A stretch of 64,000 nucleotides of DNA from Sphingomonadales bacterium (GCA_027486895.1 JAIXOE010000037.1:62001-126000), one strand, 5' to 3'. Positions 42,852 to 52,615 are shown, counted from the first letter of the stretch. A program made the numbers and translations. Notes: generated from the sequence alone by a model not told the origin.

Positions 42852-44198
42852 TTATTGTGGAAGGCGGAGCGTGAATTTAGCGCCTCCGCCTTTTGCATCC
42901 TCAACGGTTAAATCGCCGCCCATCGCACGTGCAAGACGTCGTGATATGTAAAGACCTAGGCCGCTTCCGCCATCGCCGGTGCGCCCCAGGCGCTCGAATT
43001 TCGCAAAGATGCGTTCGTGGTTATCCATGCCAACGCCCGAACCTTGGTCCGCCACAGATATACGCGCACATCCATCCCCGGCGCCGACTTCAACCCGTAT
43101 TTCGGTTCCGTCGGGCGAATATCGTATTGCATTGGTAATCAGGTTTAACATTACTTGCAGCACGCGCCTGAATTCGGCGTTGGCCGGGACGTGCGTTTGG
43201 TCATCAGGCACTACGAGGGTAATGCTGTGATCTGCGGCCTTTAACGCGAGCAAACCAGCAGCACGCCGCGCAACATCGCCTAACTCTATCTCGTCCTTTG
43301 CCGTCGCAAAGCCCGGTCGCTCGACAGCCTCTAAATCGCCAAGATCCTCCACCAGCGCCGTCAGGTGCCGCGCCGCATTGGCGATATCGCGTGCATATGA
43401 CGCATAGTTTTCACGGATCGGGCCTAACAATTCGCTCCCAATCGTTTCTGCATTGGCAATGATACGGTTCAACGGCTGCCGGAGGACCGGAGCAAGCTGA
43501 TTCCCAAAAAGCGCACCCGGCGTTGATTGGTCGCCGCCTAGGCCGGTCGGACCAACAATTTTCTCATTCTGCGCAAAAAACAGTGTGTAGCCAGAAACCT
43601 CGCCGTCGGTATTGCGTTCCGCCTGCCCCCACACCAACATGTTGCCATCGTTGAGCGTCGTAACGTTCCGCCGGCTGATCGGAAGGAATTTTTCGACATT
43701 TTGGAATTGCGCAAATTGCTCCGTCCCAAAAAACCTTTCGAGTATAATTTTGGCCGAAGAACCGAAATCTGCGGGCCTTACGATGTCTTCGACGGGTCCG
43801 CGGGCATCAACTAGCCGCAAGGCTCTGTCGAATCCAAGCCTGACTGGTTCTTGACCTTGATCAGGCCAGACAGCCTGCAATTTTGAACTGGCAGCAACAT
43901 TTTCAATTTTGCGCCAACTCAAGATGGAGAGTTTAACTTCATTGTCAGAAGGCTCGGCTTCCACCCACAATTCCAGATTATCCGCACCATCCGAAACTCG
44001 AACAGCGCGTGCTAGCCGCATGCGAAGACTTACCACCATCTGTGTGAGGCTCAGCAAAGCTGGACAAGCAACTATACCGCCAAGCTCGCCCCCTGCCCTC
44101 AAATGAAGCTGCTCCAAGGCGTCGTCCGCACGCAACAACATGCCCTCGTGCGAAACCTCGCCTGTGACGGCGCGTGTTAAAGGCGCTGTACCGTTCAT
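42852..44198 (-). CDS. Histidine-kinase-like protein lacking the H-box histidine
   Basis: HATPase motifs NLITNAIRYSPDG, VADQGSGVGMD, GSGLGLYISRRLA intact; H-box reads LAPVLRQPLNRIIANAE (Pro at the His position); ATGA overlap with upstream gene. Confidence 0.85.
   Translation of the reverse strand: MNGTAPLTRAVTGEVSHEGMLLRADDALEQLHLRAGGELGGIVACPALLSLTQMVVSLRMRLARAVRVSDGADNLELWVEAEPSDNEVKLSILSWRKIENVAASSKLQAVWPDQGQEPVRLGFDRALRLVDARGPVEDIVRPADFGSSAKIILERFFGTEQFAQFQNVEKFLPISRRNVTTLNDGNMLVWGQAERNTDGEVSGYTLFFAQNEKIVGPTGLGGDQSTPGALFGNQLAPVLRQPLNRIIANAETIGSELLGPIRENYASYARDIANAARHLTALVEDLGDLEAVERPGFATAKDEIELGDVARRAAGLLALKAADHSITLVVPDDQTHVPANAEFRRVLQVMLNLITNAIRYSPDGTEIRVEVGAGDGCARISVADQGSGVGMDNHERIFAKFERLGRTGDGGSGLGLYISRRLARAMGGDLTVEDAKGGGAKFTLRLPQ
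42861..42894 (+). terminator. gltA terminator lying inside the 3' end of the convergent kinase gene
   Basis: AAGGCGGAG(CG)...(CG)C-CTCCGCCTT perfect 9-bp stem followed by TTTT. Confidence 0.7.
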
Positions 44199-45145
44199 GT
44201 TTTGCAGAAGCTTAGAAACGCCAACCGCGCGGCAGACCATTTGTTGAGCTGTTCGCGTGCCATTTCACGAATGATATGTACGTATTCAGACTCAAACAGC
44301 ACAGCTTCGCGTGGCAAGAGGATTTGCCCCCTCAAAGCAATCATGGTCTGCAGAGCTTCATCCTTGGGAACACCGTCGGCTGCCAGCAAAACCATCATCG
44401 GAAATGCAGATTCAAAATCTATCATCCGCAGAATATGATCATGTCCGATATTCAGGTCAGCGCTGAGTTGAGCCACGAAAAGATGAATCCCGGCATAATG
44501 CGGGTTCGACAGCGAAACTTTGGCCTCGTTACCGATAAAATGCGCAATTTTTCGTGCCGATGCCGGAGCTGTGTGCGCTTCGTCATAGCTTGAAATCAGC
44601 AAACGCGCTTTATTGATCACCTCATCAGACCGGCTGCCCGACAAGACCTCAAGCGCGGCAACAATCCGCCAGCAAACCTTGTATAGAAGTTCAGGCGGCA
44701 GCGTCAGATAAGACCGACCCTGCGCCCGCAATTGCAAGCTATCGGCAGCAAGCAACGCTTGTGCTGCGTGGGCTACGCTTTCGTCTGCATGATCCAGCAA
44801 TTCAACGGCGAATTCAGAGAAGCCACCCCCAAGCCGGGCAATCAGATTGTCTTCAGCGACACGCGCGAGCGCGAAGTCCACTATGTCCGGTTCGCGCAAA
44901 AAACCTGACCGCGCAAGCAATGGTCCAGTAATTGATTCTGGGGTGGCACCCTGCAACCGTGCCTCGATATCGCGCACGATTTGCAGCAATTTTACCGAAA
45001 CTGCGCTGATCGTGGCTTCTGACGGTGTATGCACGGCGGACGGAAATATGATTGATGCGACGTCTTGGCACAACGCATCAACATCGCGCGCATGAAACGA
45101 CGCGATTGAAAGCAAATCATCTTGAGGGCCGAGCAAACCGTCCAA
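44195..45145 (-). CDS. DUF2336-like protein
   Basis: All-helical 316 aa (LLARSGFLREPDIVDFALARV..., LVAQLSADLNIGHDHILRMIDFES); position next to kinase; family recalled, not searched. Confidence 0.65.
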   Translation of the reverse strand: MDGLLGPQDDLLSIASFHARDVDALCQDVASIIFPSAVHTPSEATISAVSVKLLQIVRDIEARLQGATPESITGPLLARSGFLREPDIVDFALARVAEDNLIARLGGGFSEFAVELLDHADESVAHAAQALLAADSLQLRAQGRSYLTLPPELLYKVCWRIVAALEVLSGSRSDEVINKARLLISSYDEAHTAPASARKIAHFIGNEAKVSLSNPHYAGIHLFVAQLSADLNIGHDHILRMIDFESAFPMMVLLAADGVPKDEALQTMIALRGQILLPREAVLFESEYVHIIREMAREQLNKWSAARLAFLSFCKT

Positions 45146-45201
45146 AGCCTATCCAGTGCTGTTCATGGCGGCCGTTATAGGTTTTTTCGGTTAACGCCGC
45201 T

Positions 45202-46428
45202 TTAAGCCTGATCGGCCTTTTTATCTGGGCCGCTATCGTAGCATGCAAACATAAACACGCTTAATTGTGCAACCATAATCCATTGCAAAGCATAAGTGAA
45301 ACCGAGCACGGCAGTGCCAACAATGGCTAAAATGGACAGCATTGCAGCCGACCGGAGAAGCCCATAAGCCCAATGGGGCAAAGAAACGCGCATGCTGATA
45401 AACGCAATGGAGGCCACAGCAAAGGCCGCAAAGAGGCCGTCGCTGGTGTAAGAGGTGTCCATATAGGCGGCGCCAAACATCGCGATTACGAGCAGCACCA
45501 ACGTCACAGTAGTCAGGCTAGGGATTTTCCCTCGGCCATTCGGATCGTCTGTTGCTGCAAGGCGCAGGGAATTGGCGACGACAGCTGCAAATGCCGCGCC
45601 AGTTGCTGCCAGGGCATAGCCCGACACGCCGAGCGCGATTGCGCCAAATGCAAAAATCGGACCCGCAAATTTGACGAGCTTCAGTGCGATCGGACTTTGC
45701 CAGATGAAGGGAACCAACTTCGCGGATGCCGGCCCCAAAACCCGTGCTTCAACCATACCAGGCTGACTTGCGACCCGTCTGCGCAATATCTGTTTGTTAA
45801 GCTGGACAAAATCCTGCGGGCCTTGGACAATATTCAGGGTTCCGTTGTTGACATGCTGTTGCGACAAAAGTCTCAACGGCACATTTGCGAGGATTGCCTG
45901 CCGCAAAAGGGAGGAAATGATGCTCCAGTCTTCGGGCAGATCTTTAAGCATCGATATCGTGCTTGCACTGACGACCGAGATACCCGCCCAGCGGGTATTC
46001 AAATCGATCCGTTCGAAAAGGCTATTTTCATCACGCCCGTCAAGCGTAGCTACGAAGTTATCCGCCGATTTCGCAAGCGTCTCAACAAAGTCGGGTTGAA
46101 CATATAGCTGCCCAGACTGAACCCAAACGCGATCATCAAGCTTTAAATAGCGCTGGATGTCCGCACCCGTACGCACGAAATCTACGAGGATATCTTGCTG
46201 GCGGCATTGGTCAGCCAAGGCCAGCATTGCCCCATCGACATTTTCGACTTCAACGAGAAACCGTGAAATGCCAGCACGACACAGTGTTTTAATCTGATAC
46301 GCGACAAGCGATCCCCCCGCCAACTCGGTATTCCCCCTGTCGGTGGGCGCGGACGACGTTGATACATCGCCACCTGTGACGGAGAGCAGAGCAACAGACG
46401 GTTTTTCGGGAAAGCGGACGGACACCAT
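45202..46428 (-). CDS. NTase-like plus CDP-alcohol-phosphotransferase-like membrane protein, apparently degenerate
   Basis: N-terminal Rossmann/NTase-like pattern (LVAYQIKTLCRAGISRFLVEV), C-terminal TM region; catalytic motifs not recognisable. Confidence 0.5.
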   Translation of the reverse strand: MVSVRFPEKPSVALLSVTGGDVSTSSAPTDRGNTELAGGSLVAYQIKTLCRAGISRFLVEVENVDGAMLALADQCRQQDILVDFVRTGADIQRYLKLDDRVWVQSGQLYVQPDFVETLAKSADNFVATLDGRDENSLFERIDLNTRWAGISVVSASTISMLKDLPEDWSIISSLLRQAILANVPLRLLSQQHVNNGTLNIVQGPQDFVQLNKQILRRRVASQPGMVEARVLGPASAKLVPFIWQSPIALKLVKFAGPIFAFGAIALGVSGYALAATGAAFAAVVANSLRLAATDDPNGRGKIPSLTTVTLVLLVIAMFGAAYMDTSYTSDGLFAAFAVASIAFISMRVSLPHWAYGLLRSAAMLSILAIVGTAVLGFTYALQWIMVAQLSVFMFACYDSGPDKKADQA

Positions 46429-46488
46429 AGGCCCGATATGAAGGTTAGCTGTCTTTTGCCAATAAAAATCTACGAAACGACTCAATCA

Positions 46489-46797
46489 TTAAACAATGAA
46501 ATGTTCAATTTCGGATATCGCCTTGTTGAGTTTGCGAATGACAACTGGGTCACCGGGCGCACCTTCGCCTGCTTCGTCAGCCAAAGTCATGATGTGTATC
46601 GCGCCAAAGCTGGCGGCCAAACCTTTTAAACGCCAGCTGGAATATTGCCAATTTGCATCGCAACGCGACCGCGATAACAGGCTGATTTGCCGCTTCGCGC
46701 TTTCAACGAAGGACAAACGCAGTTCCGCCATGAGGGATGCATCATCCCCGACTGCAGCCTTTAACGCTGTGTCAAATTGGCCATAATCCATCGACAT
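46489..46797 (-). CDS. Hpt-domain-like protein lacking the phosphoacceptor His
   Basis: WRLKGLAASFGAIHIMTLADEAGEGA aligns with the Hpt HxLKGxAxxxGA core, with Trp in place of His. Confidence 0.7.
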   Translation of the reverse strand: MSMDYGQFDTALKAAVGDDASLMAELRLSFVESAKRQISLLSRSRCDANWQYSSWRLKGLAASFGAIHIMTLADEAGEGAPGDPVVIRKLNKAISEIEHFIV

Positions 46798-46867
46798 TCC
46801 ACGGGTTTACAACTGATAGTGTTAAGTTTGCGTTTCTCTCTCGCAATAATATGGTAAATACGAAATT

Positions 46868-49156
46868 ATGACCACACGTTCAAAAATCGTCGGCTTGACG
46901 CAGCATATTTCGGATCAATCCACGCACGACCATGTCGTAGAGGAAACGAACGCGACTACGGACATGCTTCCGGACGATGTATATTCAGCAACTTACGATG
47001 ATGCGTATGAACTTCAGGAGCCGCGGCGCAGTGTTTTGGCATTTGTGGTGCCGACGTTGCTTCTTGTCGCATTTGTCGGCTGGACTGCATTTTTTGCAAT
47101 GACCTATTGGCCCGAGGCGCAAACTGGCCTCACCAATAATCGCGTTGTTGAACTTGTCGCTAATTGGGCCATCCCTGCCCTATTGATCGCAGTAGCTTGG
47201 TTGCTGGTGATGCGTAGCAGCAGCCGTGAAGCTACCCGATTCGGCAATGTAGCTGCTTTGTTGCGTAACGAAAGCGATGCGCTGAGTCAGCGGATGCGCA
47301 CGGTAAACGAAGAGATCTCGTTGGCACGCGAGTTTTTGTCGCAAAACGCGCGTGATTTGGAGTCGCTTGGGCGGCAGTCCTCTCAGAAATTGATGGATTC
47401 GGCGCAGGTGCTCACGGCAGCGCTCGCCGATAGCGACGAAAAGGCAAAAACGCTTGAGGCGGTAAGCCAATCCGCAAACACCAATTTGGAGCAGCTTCGC
47501 AAGCATCTGCCTGTCGTCACGAGCGCAGCGAAGGACGTGACGAACCAGATTGGCAGTGCTGGAAATAACGCGCAAATCCAGATCAAGGCGCTGATAGCCA
47601 CTCTCGAGCGCGTCAGCGATGCGGGGAAATCCGTGCGCGACTATATCGATGATGTTGAAGTGCGCGCTGATGATTTAGCGGTTAAATTAGAACAGTCGCT
47701 AAGCAGCAGTGCAAAGCTGCTCGACGTACGAAGTGCTGAAGCGCTTGACCGAAGCGCCGAAATGGCGACTTTGATGGACAGCGCATCGCAAGCGATATCG
47801 AGCGGCATCGCGCAAGCATCGGGCGATATAGATTCGATCCTCACTGACAGTCAGGAACATATTCAGTCGAGCCTAGTAGAATTGCGGCAGGCACTTGGTG
47901 AGGTCGGCAGCCAGACCGAACAGGAAGAGGCGCGCATCCACGACATGATTGCGACAATAAGCACGCACATTCGCACCAGCGCAGACCAAATTTCTGAGGT
48001 TGATCGGGTAGCAACCGAACAAACATCCAAACTTGCCTTTGCGGTTTCCGCGCTGGGAGAGAGCACGCGGTCAGTCGGCTCCGCGCTGACAGATAATCAG
48101 GCGGTCACCGAACAACTTATTGGACAATCCGACAGGCTGTTGGAATCGCTTGGCACGGCAAACCACGAAATCAGCAAGACCATCCCTGCAGCTATGGACG
48201 TACTCAGCGTTCAGTTGTCCGATGGTGTCGCGCAGATCAAATCAGCTTTGTCGAGTGCGCAATCCCTCGAGGAACTGAGCGACAACATGCTTGAGAAGCT
48301 AAACGGGCTTGAGCAGCTTATTGCCACCCAGCGCGACTCTGTGAGCGTGCTCATGACGCAAAGCGATGCGCATTTTTCAGCACGTCATGAGCAAGTCGAC
48401 GCGCTTGGTTCATCGCTTCGACAGACACAATCGCTGCTTGAGGAAATGTCGGATGAGGCAAATGACCGGCTCGTAACCTCGTTGCTTCGGGTGCGCGAAT
48501 CCACACGTGCAGCCGCGGAGAGCAGCCGGAAGATATTGGATGATGAACTTGCACATATTGCGGACCAATTAACTGAACAAAACCGGACGGCGCTTGCAAA
48601 CGCATTGGATGCGCAAGTTGCTTCGATGAATTCGGCGGTCCAGGAAGCGATTGAACGCAATGTAGAGCTGTCCGAAGCTGCGTCAGGCCTAGTCGTCAAG
48701 CAATTGGCCGAACTGGATGAAATGACCAGCAGCCTCGAAAGCCGCATTGCCGATAGCAAAAACAGCTTTGAATCAGTTCATGATGACAGCTTCGCCCGCC
48801 GGATGGTGCTGTTAACGGAATCGCTGAATTCGACGGCAATCGATGTCGCTAAAATATTGTCGAACGACATTACCGACACGGCATGGGCATCTTATCTCAA
48901 GGGCGACAGGGGCGTGTTTACCCGCCGTGCGGTTCGGCTATTGGATGCTGGAGAGGCAAAGATCATCGCCAATCATTATGGCGAGGACAGCGAATTCCGC
49001 GAGCATGTGAACCGTTACGTACACGACTTTGAATCCATCATGCGCCTGTTGCTGAGCACACGCGATGGCAACGCCATTGGTGTAACTCTCCTGTCGTCCG
49101 ATATTGGTAAGCTATATGTTGCGCTTGCCCAAGCTATCGAACGACTGCGGAATTAA
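46868..49156 (+). CDS. Two-TM long coiled-coil protein (TipN-like architecture)
   Basis: TM segments near residues 55-80 and 95-115, then ~600 aa of Ser/Ala/Gln/Leu-rich coiled-coil-type sequence. Confidence 0.7.
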   Translation: MTTRSKIVGLTQHISDQSTHDHVVEETNATTDMLPDDVYSATYDDAYELQEPRRSVLAFVVPTLLLVAFVGWTAFFAMTYWPEAQTGLTNNRVVELVANWAIPALLIAVAWLLVMRSSSREATRFGNVAALLRNESDALSQRMRTVNEEISLAREFLSQNARDLESLGRQSSQKLMDSAQVLTAALADSDEKAKTLEAVSQSANTNLEQLRKHLPVVTSAAKDVTNQIGSAGNNAQIQIKALIATLERVSDAGKSVRDYIDDVEVRADDLAVKLEQSLSSSAKLLDVRSAEALDRSAEMATLMDSASQAISSGIAQASGDIDSILTDSQEHIQSSLVELRQALGEVGSQTEQEEARIHDMIATISTHIRTSADQISEVDRVATEQTSKLAFAVSALGESTRSVGSALTDNQAVTEQLIGQSDRLLESLGTANHEISKTIPAAMDVLSVQLSDGVAQIKSALSSAQSLEELSDNMLEKLNGLEQLIATQRDSVSVLMTQSDAHFSARHEQVDALGSSLRQTQSLLEEMSDEANDRLVTSLLRVRESTRAAAESSRKILDDELAHIADQLTEQNRTALANALDAQVASMNSAVQEAIERNVELSEAASGLVVKQLAELDEMTSSLESRIADSKNSFESVHDDSFARRMVLLTESLNSTAIDVAKILSNDITDTAWASYLKGDRGVFTRRAVRLLDAGEAKIIANHYGEDSEFREHVNRYVHDFESIMRLLLSTRDGNAIGVTLLSSDIGKLYVALAQAIERLRN

Positions 49157-49159
49157 ACC

Positions 49160-49432
49160 TTAGACAGGCCTGTTTAACAGCGAGTCAAAACTGTGGCGGT
49201 CAACCCAGCCATAGATGTAATTGGCATAATATAACCCGAACAGGGCAGCGGATAACAATGTTGTCCGCAACAATATGGTACGGGGTTGGAAGTTTCCGGG
49301 GGCACTGTCAGCTTGCCCGGGCACCTTAGGCAGCCCCAATTCATCATGGGTACGCACGCCGATTGGAAGAATGACAAACGCCGTCATCACCCAAAAAAGC
49401 ACGTAAATAGCGACAATTGATGTCCAGTTCAT
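49160..49432 (-). CDS. DUF1467-family membrane protein
   Basis: 90 aa, two TM; FVILPIGVRTHDELG typical of the family. Confidence 0.8.
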   Translation of the reverse strand: MNWTSIVAIYVLFWVMTAFVILPIGVRTHDELGLPKVPGQADSAPGNFQPRTILLRTTLLSAALFGLYYANYIYGWVDRHSFDSLLNRPV

Positions 49433-51072
49433 GCTGTCTCCAATATCATCACATCAACTATTGGCTTTTTGCCAGTCCAACTCACGGCAACGCGGCGAAC
49501 GGCCAAGCGTACGGACTCGCGGAGCTTTTCATAATCACCGCGATTGTCCTTAACTGCTTTCACTGCAGCCGCGGTTGCTTCCTCGACAAAATCATCAAGA
49601 TCTTCTTCGATAGGAACGCCATGCAAACGGATTTCCGGACTACCGAGCAACCTGTCATTCGCCCCAAGGGCGAAAGCGACCGAAATCAATCCGTACCAAG
49701 AAAGTCGCCGGCGTTCGTTCAACGTTGCGCCATCGGCAGCAATTATGGTGTCACCATCAAGAATCAGGCGACCAGTTCGTTCCTTACCGATGGTCTTGGG
49801 GTCACCGGGCGCCAAACGCACGACGTCTCCATTCGATTGCACCACAGACTTTGGAACGCCATGCGCGAGCGCGAAACGTGCCTGTTCTGCCATGTGCCGG
49901 CGTTCGCCATGAACTGGGACAAGGATTTCAGGCCTGATCCAGTCATACAAGGCAGCAAGTTCGGGCTGACCCGGGTGACCCGAGACATGGACATGCGCCT
50001 GCTTTTCCGTAACCGTCAGAATGTTGCGCTCGGCCAGCTTGTTCATAATGATGCCGATCGCGATTTCATTACCCGGGATTTGCTTGGACGAGAAAATAAC
50101 GGTGTCGCCTTCTTCCAGCTTCACAGGATGATTTCCTTCCGCAATGCGGGCGAGCGCTGCGCGGGCCTCACCCTGCCCGCCTGTCGCAACAACCATGACT
50201 TCATGACGTGCAAGGCTATCAACGCTTTCCATGTCGATAGTTTTGGGCAAGTCCTTCAAATAGCCATTGGCTTGCGCTGCCTCAAGGATCCGATGCAACG
50301 ATCGACCTGCAAAGCACAATGTACGTCCGCTTTCGCGCGCAACTTCGCCCAAAGTCTGCAATCGGGCCGCGTTGGAAGCGAATGTCGTAACAACCACTCG
50401 GCCCTTCGCTGCTCTGACGGACTTCAGCAGGTCATCCTTCACGCTGCCTTCGCTGCCACTGTTTCCAGTATTGAAGACGTTGGTGGAATCGCAGACCATC
50501 GCCAGTATTCCTGTGTCGCCAATGGCGGTCAGCGCGTCTGCGGTGGTCGGAGTGCCCAATACGGGGCGTTCATCCAGCTTCCAGTCGCCGGTATGGAAAA
50601 TCTTGCCATAAGGCGTGGTAATCAGACAGGCGCTCATCTCAAGAATGGAGTGCGCCAGCGTCACAAATTTAAAGTCGAACGGCCCCATGGAGAATGCACC
50701 TTCCATGGGAATGACATTCAACTCTACAATATCAGCAATGCCTTCTTCCTCAAGCTTGCCGCGAATGAGCGTTGCTGTGAACGGCGTCGCATATAACGGC
50801 ACACCAAGGTCAGCAGCAAAATAGGCCACCGCACCGATATGATCTTCGTGACCATGCGTCAGTACAATGCCCAAAAGATCTTTTTTGCGTTTCTCGATAA
50901 ATTCCAGATCTGGAAGTACGAGGTCAATGCCGGGATATTCTGAGTTGGCAAATGTCAGGCCAAGATCGACCATTACCCACTTGCCATCGCAACCATATAA
51001 ATTGACGTTCATGCCAATTTCATTTGATCCACCAAGAGCAAGGAAAAGCAGTTCATTTTTTGGGGTCGTCAT
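49429..51072 (-). CDS. rnj: Ribonuclease J
   Basis: Metallo-beta-lactamase LTHGHEDHIGAVAYF, HTGDWKLDERP, VHVSGHPGQPEL, VPVHGERRHM. Confidence 0.95.
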   Translation of the reverse strand: MTTPKNELLFLALGGSNEIGMNVNLYGCDGKWVMVDLGLTFANSEYPGIDLVLPDLEFIEKRKKDLLGIVLTHGHEDHIGAVAYFAADLGVPLYATPFTATLIRGKLEEEGIADIVELNVIPMEGAFSMGPFDFKFVTLAHSILEMSACLITTPYGKIFHTGDWKLDERPVLGTPTTADALTAIGDTGILAMVCDSTNVFNTGNSGSEGSVKDDLLKSVRAAKGRVVVTTFASNAARLQTLGEVARESGRTLCFAGRSLHRILEAAQANGYLKDLPKTIDMESVDSLARHEVMVVATGGQGEARAALARIAEGNHPVKLEEGDTVIFSSKQIPGNEIAIGIIMNKLAERNILTVTEKQAHVHVSGHPGQPELAALYDWIRPEILVPVHGERRHMAEQARFALAHGVPKSVVQSNGDVVRLAPGDPKTIGKERTGRLILDGDTIIAADGATLNERRRLSWYGLISVAFALGANDRLLGSPEIRLHGVPIEEDLDDFVEEATAAAVKAVKDNRGDYEKLRESVRLAVRRVAVSWTGKKPIVDVMILETA

Positions 51073-51854
51073 TATGTTATTTCTCTATTCCTGTACAAAA
51101 GCGCCAGCCCCCGCAGCGTAAGATCGGGTTCTACCCGGTCAAATAAATGGCCATGTTGCTGAAACAAGATCGCCAAACCGCCGGTTGCAATGACCGATAC
51201 CGGTTCGCCAATTTCAGCCTTCATTCGGGCAATCATCCCCTCGATCATTGCCACATAGCCCCAATAGATGCCAATCTGCATTTGTCCAACAGTGGTTGTA
51301 CCAATTACACTTTCATTTGGCGGCGGTTCGATTGCAATTCGTGGAAGCATCGCCGCTGCGCCATACAATGCATCAAGCGACAGATTAACGCCTGGCGCAA
51401 TGCTTCCGCCTCGATACGAACCATCAGGTCCAATATAGTCAAACGTCGTAGCTGTGCCGAAGCTGATCACGATCTTATGCCCGTTGGCTAGGGATTGGGC
51501 AGCGATTGCATTCACTGCGCGGTCTGCGCCAACCGACTGCGGCTCAGCAACACGCAGCTGAATGCCCCAAGCAGCAGCGCCCCGCCCAGCCACAAGCGCT
51601 TCACACCCAAAATAGCGCGTCGCCAAAAGTTGTAGATTGTGAAGCGCGCGCGGTACGACCGTCGCGATGATCACTGCGTCGATATCAGACCGCTTAAACC
51701 CTGCCATTTGGATCAACTGATCTAACCAAACCGCATATTCATCGGCCGTGCGGCGCGCATCTGTGGCAATGCGCCAGCGGTGTAATATCTCACCATTGTC
51801 ATCGACCAACGCAAACTTCGCGTTTGTATTACCCGTGTCTATTGCGAGCAACAT
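51072..51854 (-). CDS. coaX: Type III pantothenate kinase
   Basis: [57 protein letters not shown]. Confidence 0.95.
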   Translation of the reverse strand: MLLAIDTGNTNAKFALVDDNGEILHRWRIATDARRTADEYAVWLDQLIQMAGFKRSDIDAVIIATVVPRALHNLQLLATRYFGCEALVAGRGAAAWGIQLRVAEPQSVGADRAVNAIAAQSLANGHKIVISFGTATTFDYIGPDGSYRGGSIAPGVNLSLDALYGAAAMLPRIAIEPPPNESVIGTTTVGQMQIGIYWGYVAMIEGMIARMKAEIGEPVSVIATGGLAILFQQHGHLFDRVEPDLTLRGLALLYRNREIT

Positions 51855-51865
51855 CGCCCACCCCT

Positions 51866-52615
51866 TTAAACTAGAAAAACATCTGCCGCGTGAATGGCAC
51901 GAATTTCTCCATCCGCCAAGCGAAGCCGAAGTGCACCTTGATCGTCCAAACCTTGGAAAAGCCCCTGTAATTCCTCACCATCAGGTAATCGCGCCGAGAG
52001 TAGCGTACCCCGTGGATGCGCATATTCTTCCCATTGCCGGACAATGGTTTGTATGCCCGAAAACCGCCAGATCGCCATGTAACGCGCAAAAGCTTCAGCT
52101 AAGATTTCTACGCTTGACTGCGCGTCAGGAGGTGTTGCGCCAAGCGCACGCAAGTCTGACACTTTACGGTCGAGATTTTCAGGATGCCAAACCAGATTTA
52201 GCCCAATGCCGACCACGACCGCATCGGACGCTCTTTCCAACAATATTCCGCACAATTTCGCCCCATCGCGCGAAAGTATATCGTTTGGCCATTTCAGCGA
52301 AATATCGACATGCGGCGCCACTTGCCGGATGGCATCAAACACAGCCAAGGCTGTTACAAAAGCGAGGCTCGCAGGTGCGGGGTCGGTATCGCGCAGTCGA
52401 ACGATGGTGCTTGCGAACAAATTGCCCTTTGGGCTTTCCCAGCTGCGGCCAAGACGGCCTCTACCGCCATCCTGCGCATCGGCGCGAAGCCATAATCCCT
52501 CGGGAGCCCCCTGAGCCGCGCGCATCAGTAAATCAGCATTCGTTGAGCCCGTAAGCGCAACCTCTTCAAATATCGGCGTCAGAAAAGGGCCTTCGCTGCA
52601 ACAGCTGTCCAAACA
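51866..52615 (-). CDS. birA: Biotin-[acetyl-CoA-carboxylase] ligase
   Basis: [48 protein letters not shown]; start not ATG, TTG inside nuoN end assumed. Confidence 0.88.
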   Translation of the reverse strand, partial: CLDSCCSEGPFLTPIFEEVALTGSTNADLLMRAAQGAPEGLWLRADAQDGGRGRLGRSWESPKGNLFASTIVRLRDTDPAPASLAFVTALAVFDAIRQVAPHVDISLKWPNDILSRDGAKLCGILLERASDAVVVGIGLNLVWHPENLDRKVSDLRALGATPPDAQSSVEILAEAFARYMAIWRFSGIQTIVRQWEEYAHPRGTLLSARLPDGEELQGLFQGLDDQGALRLRLADGEIRAIHAADVFLV

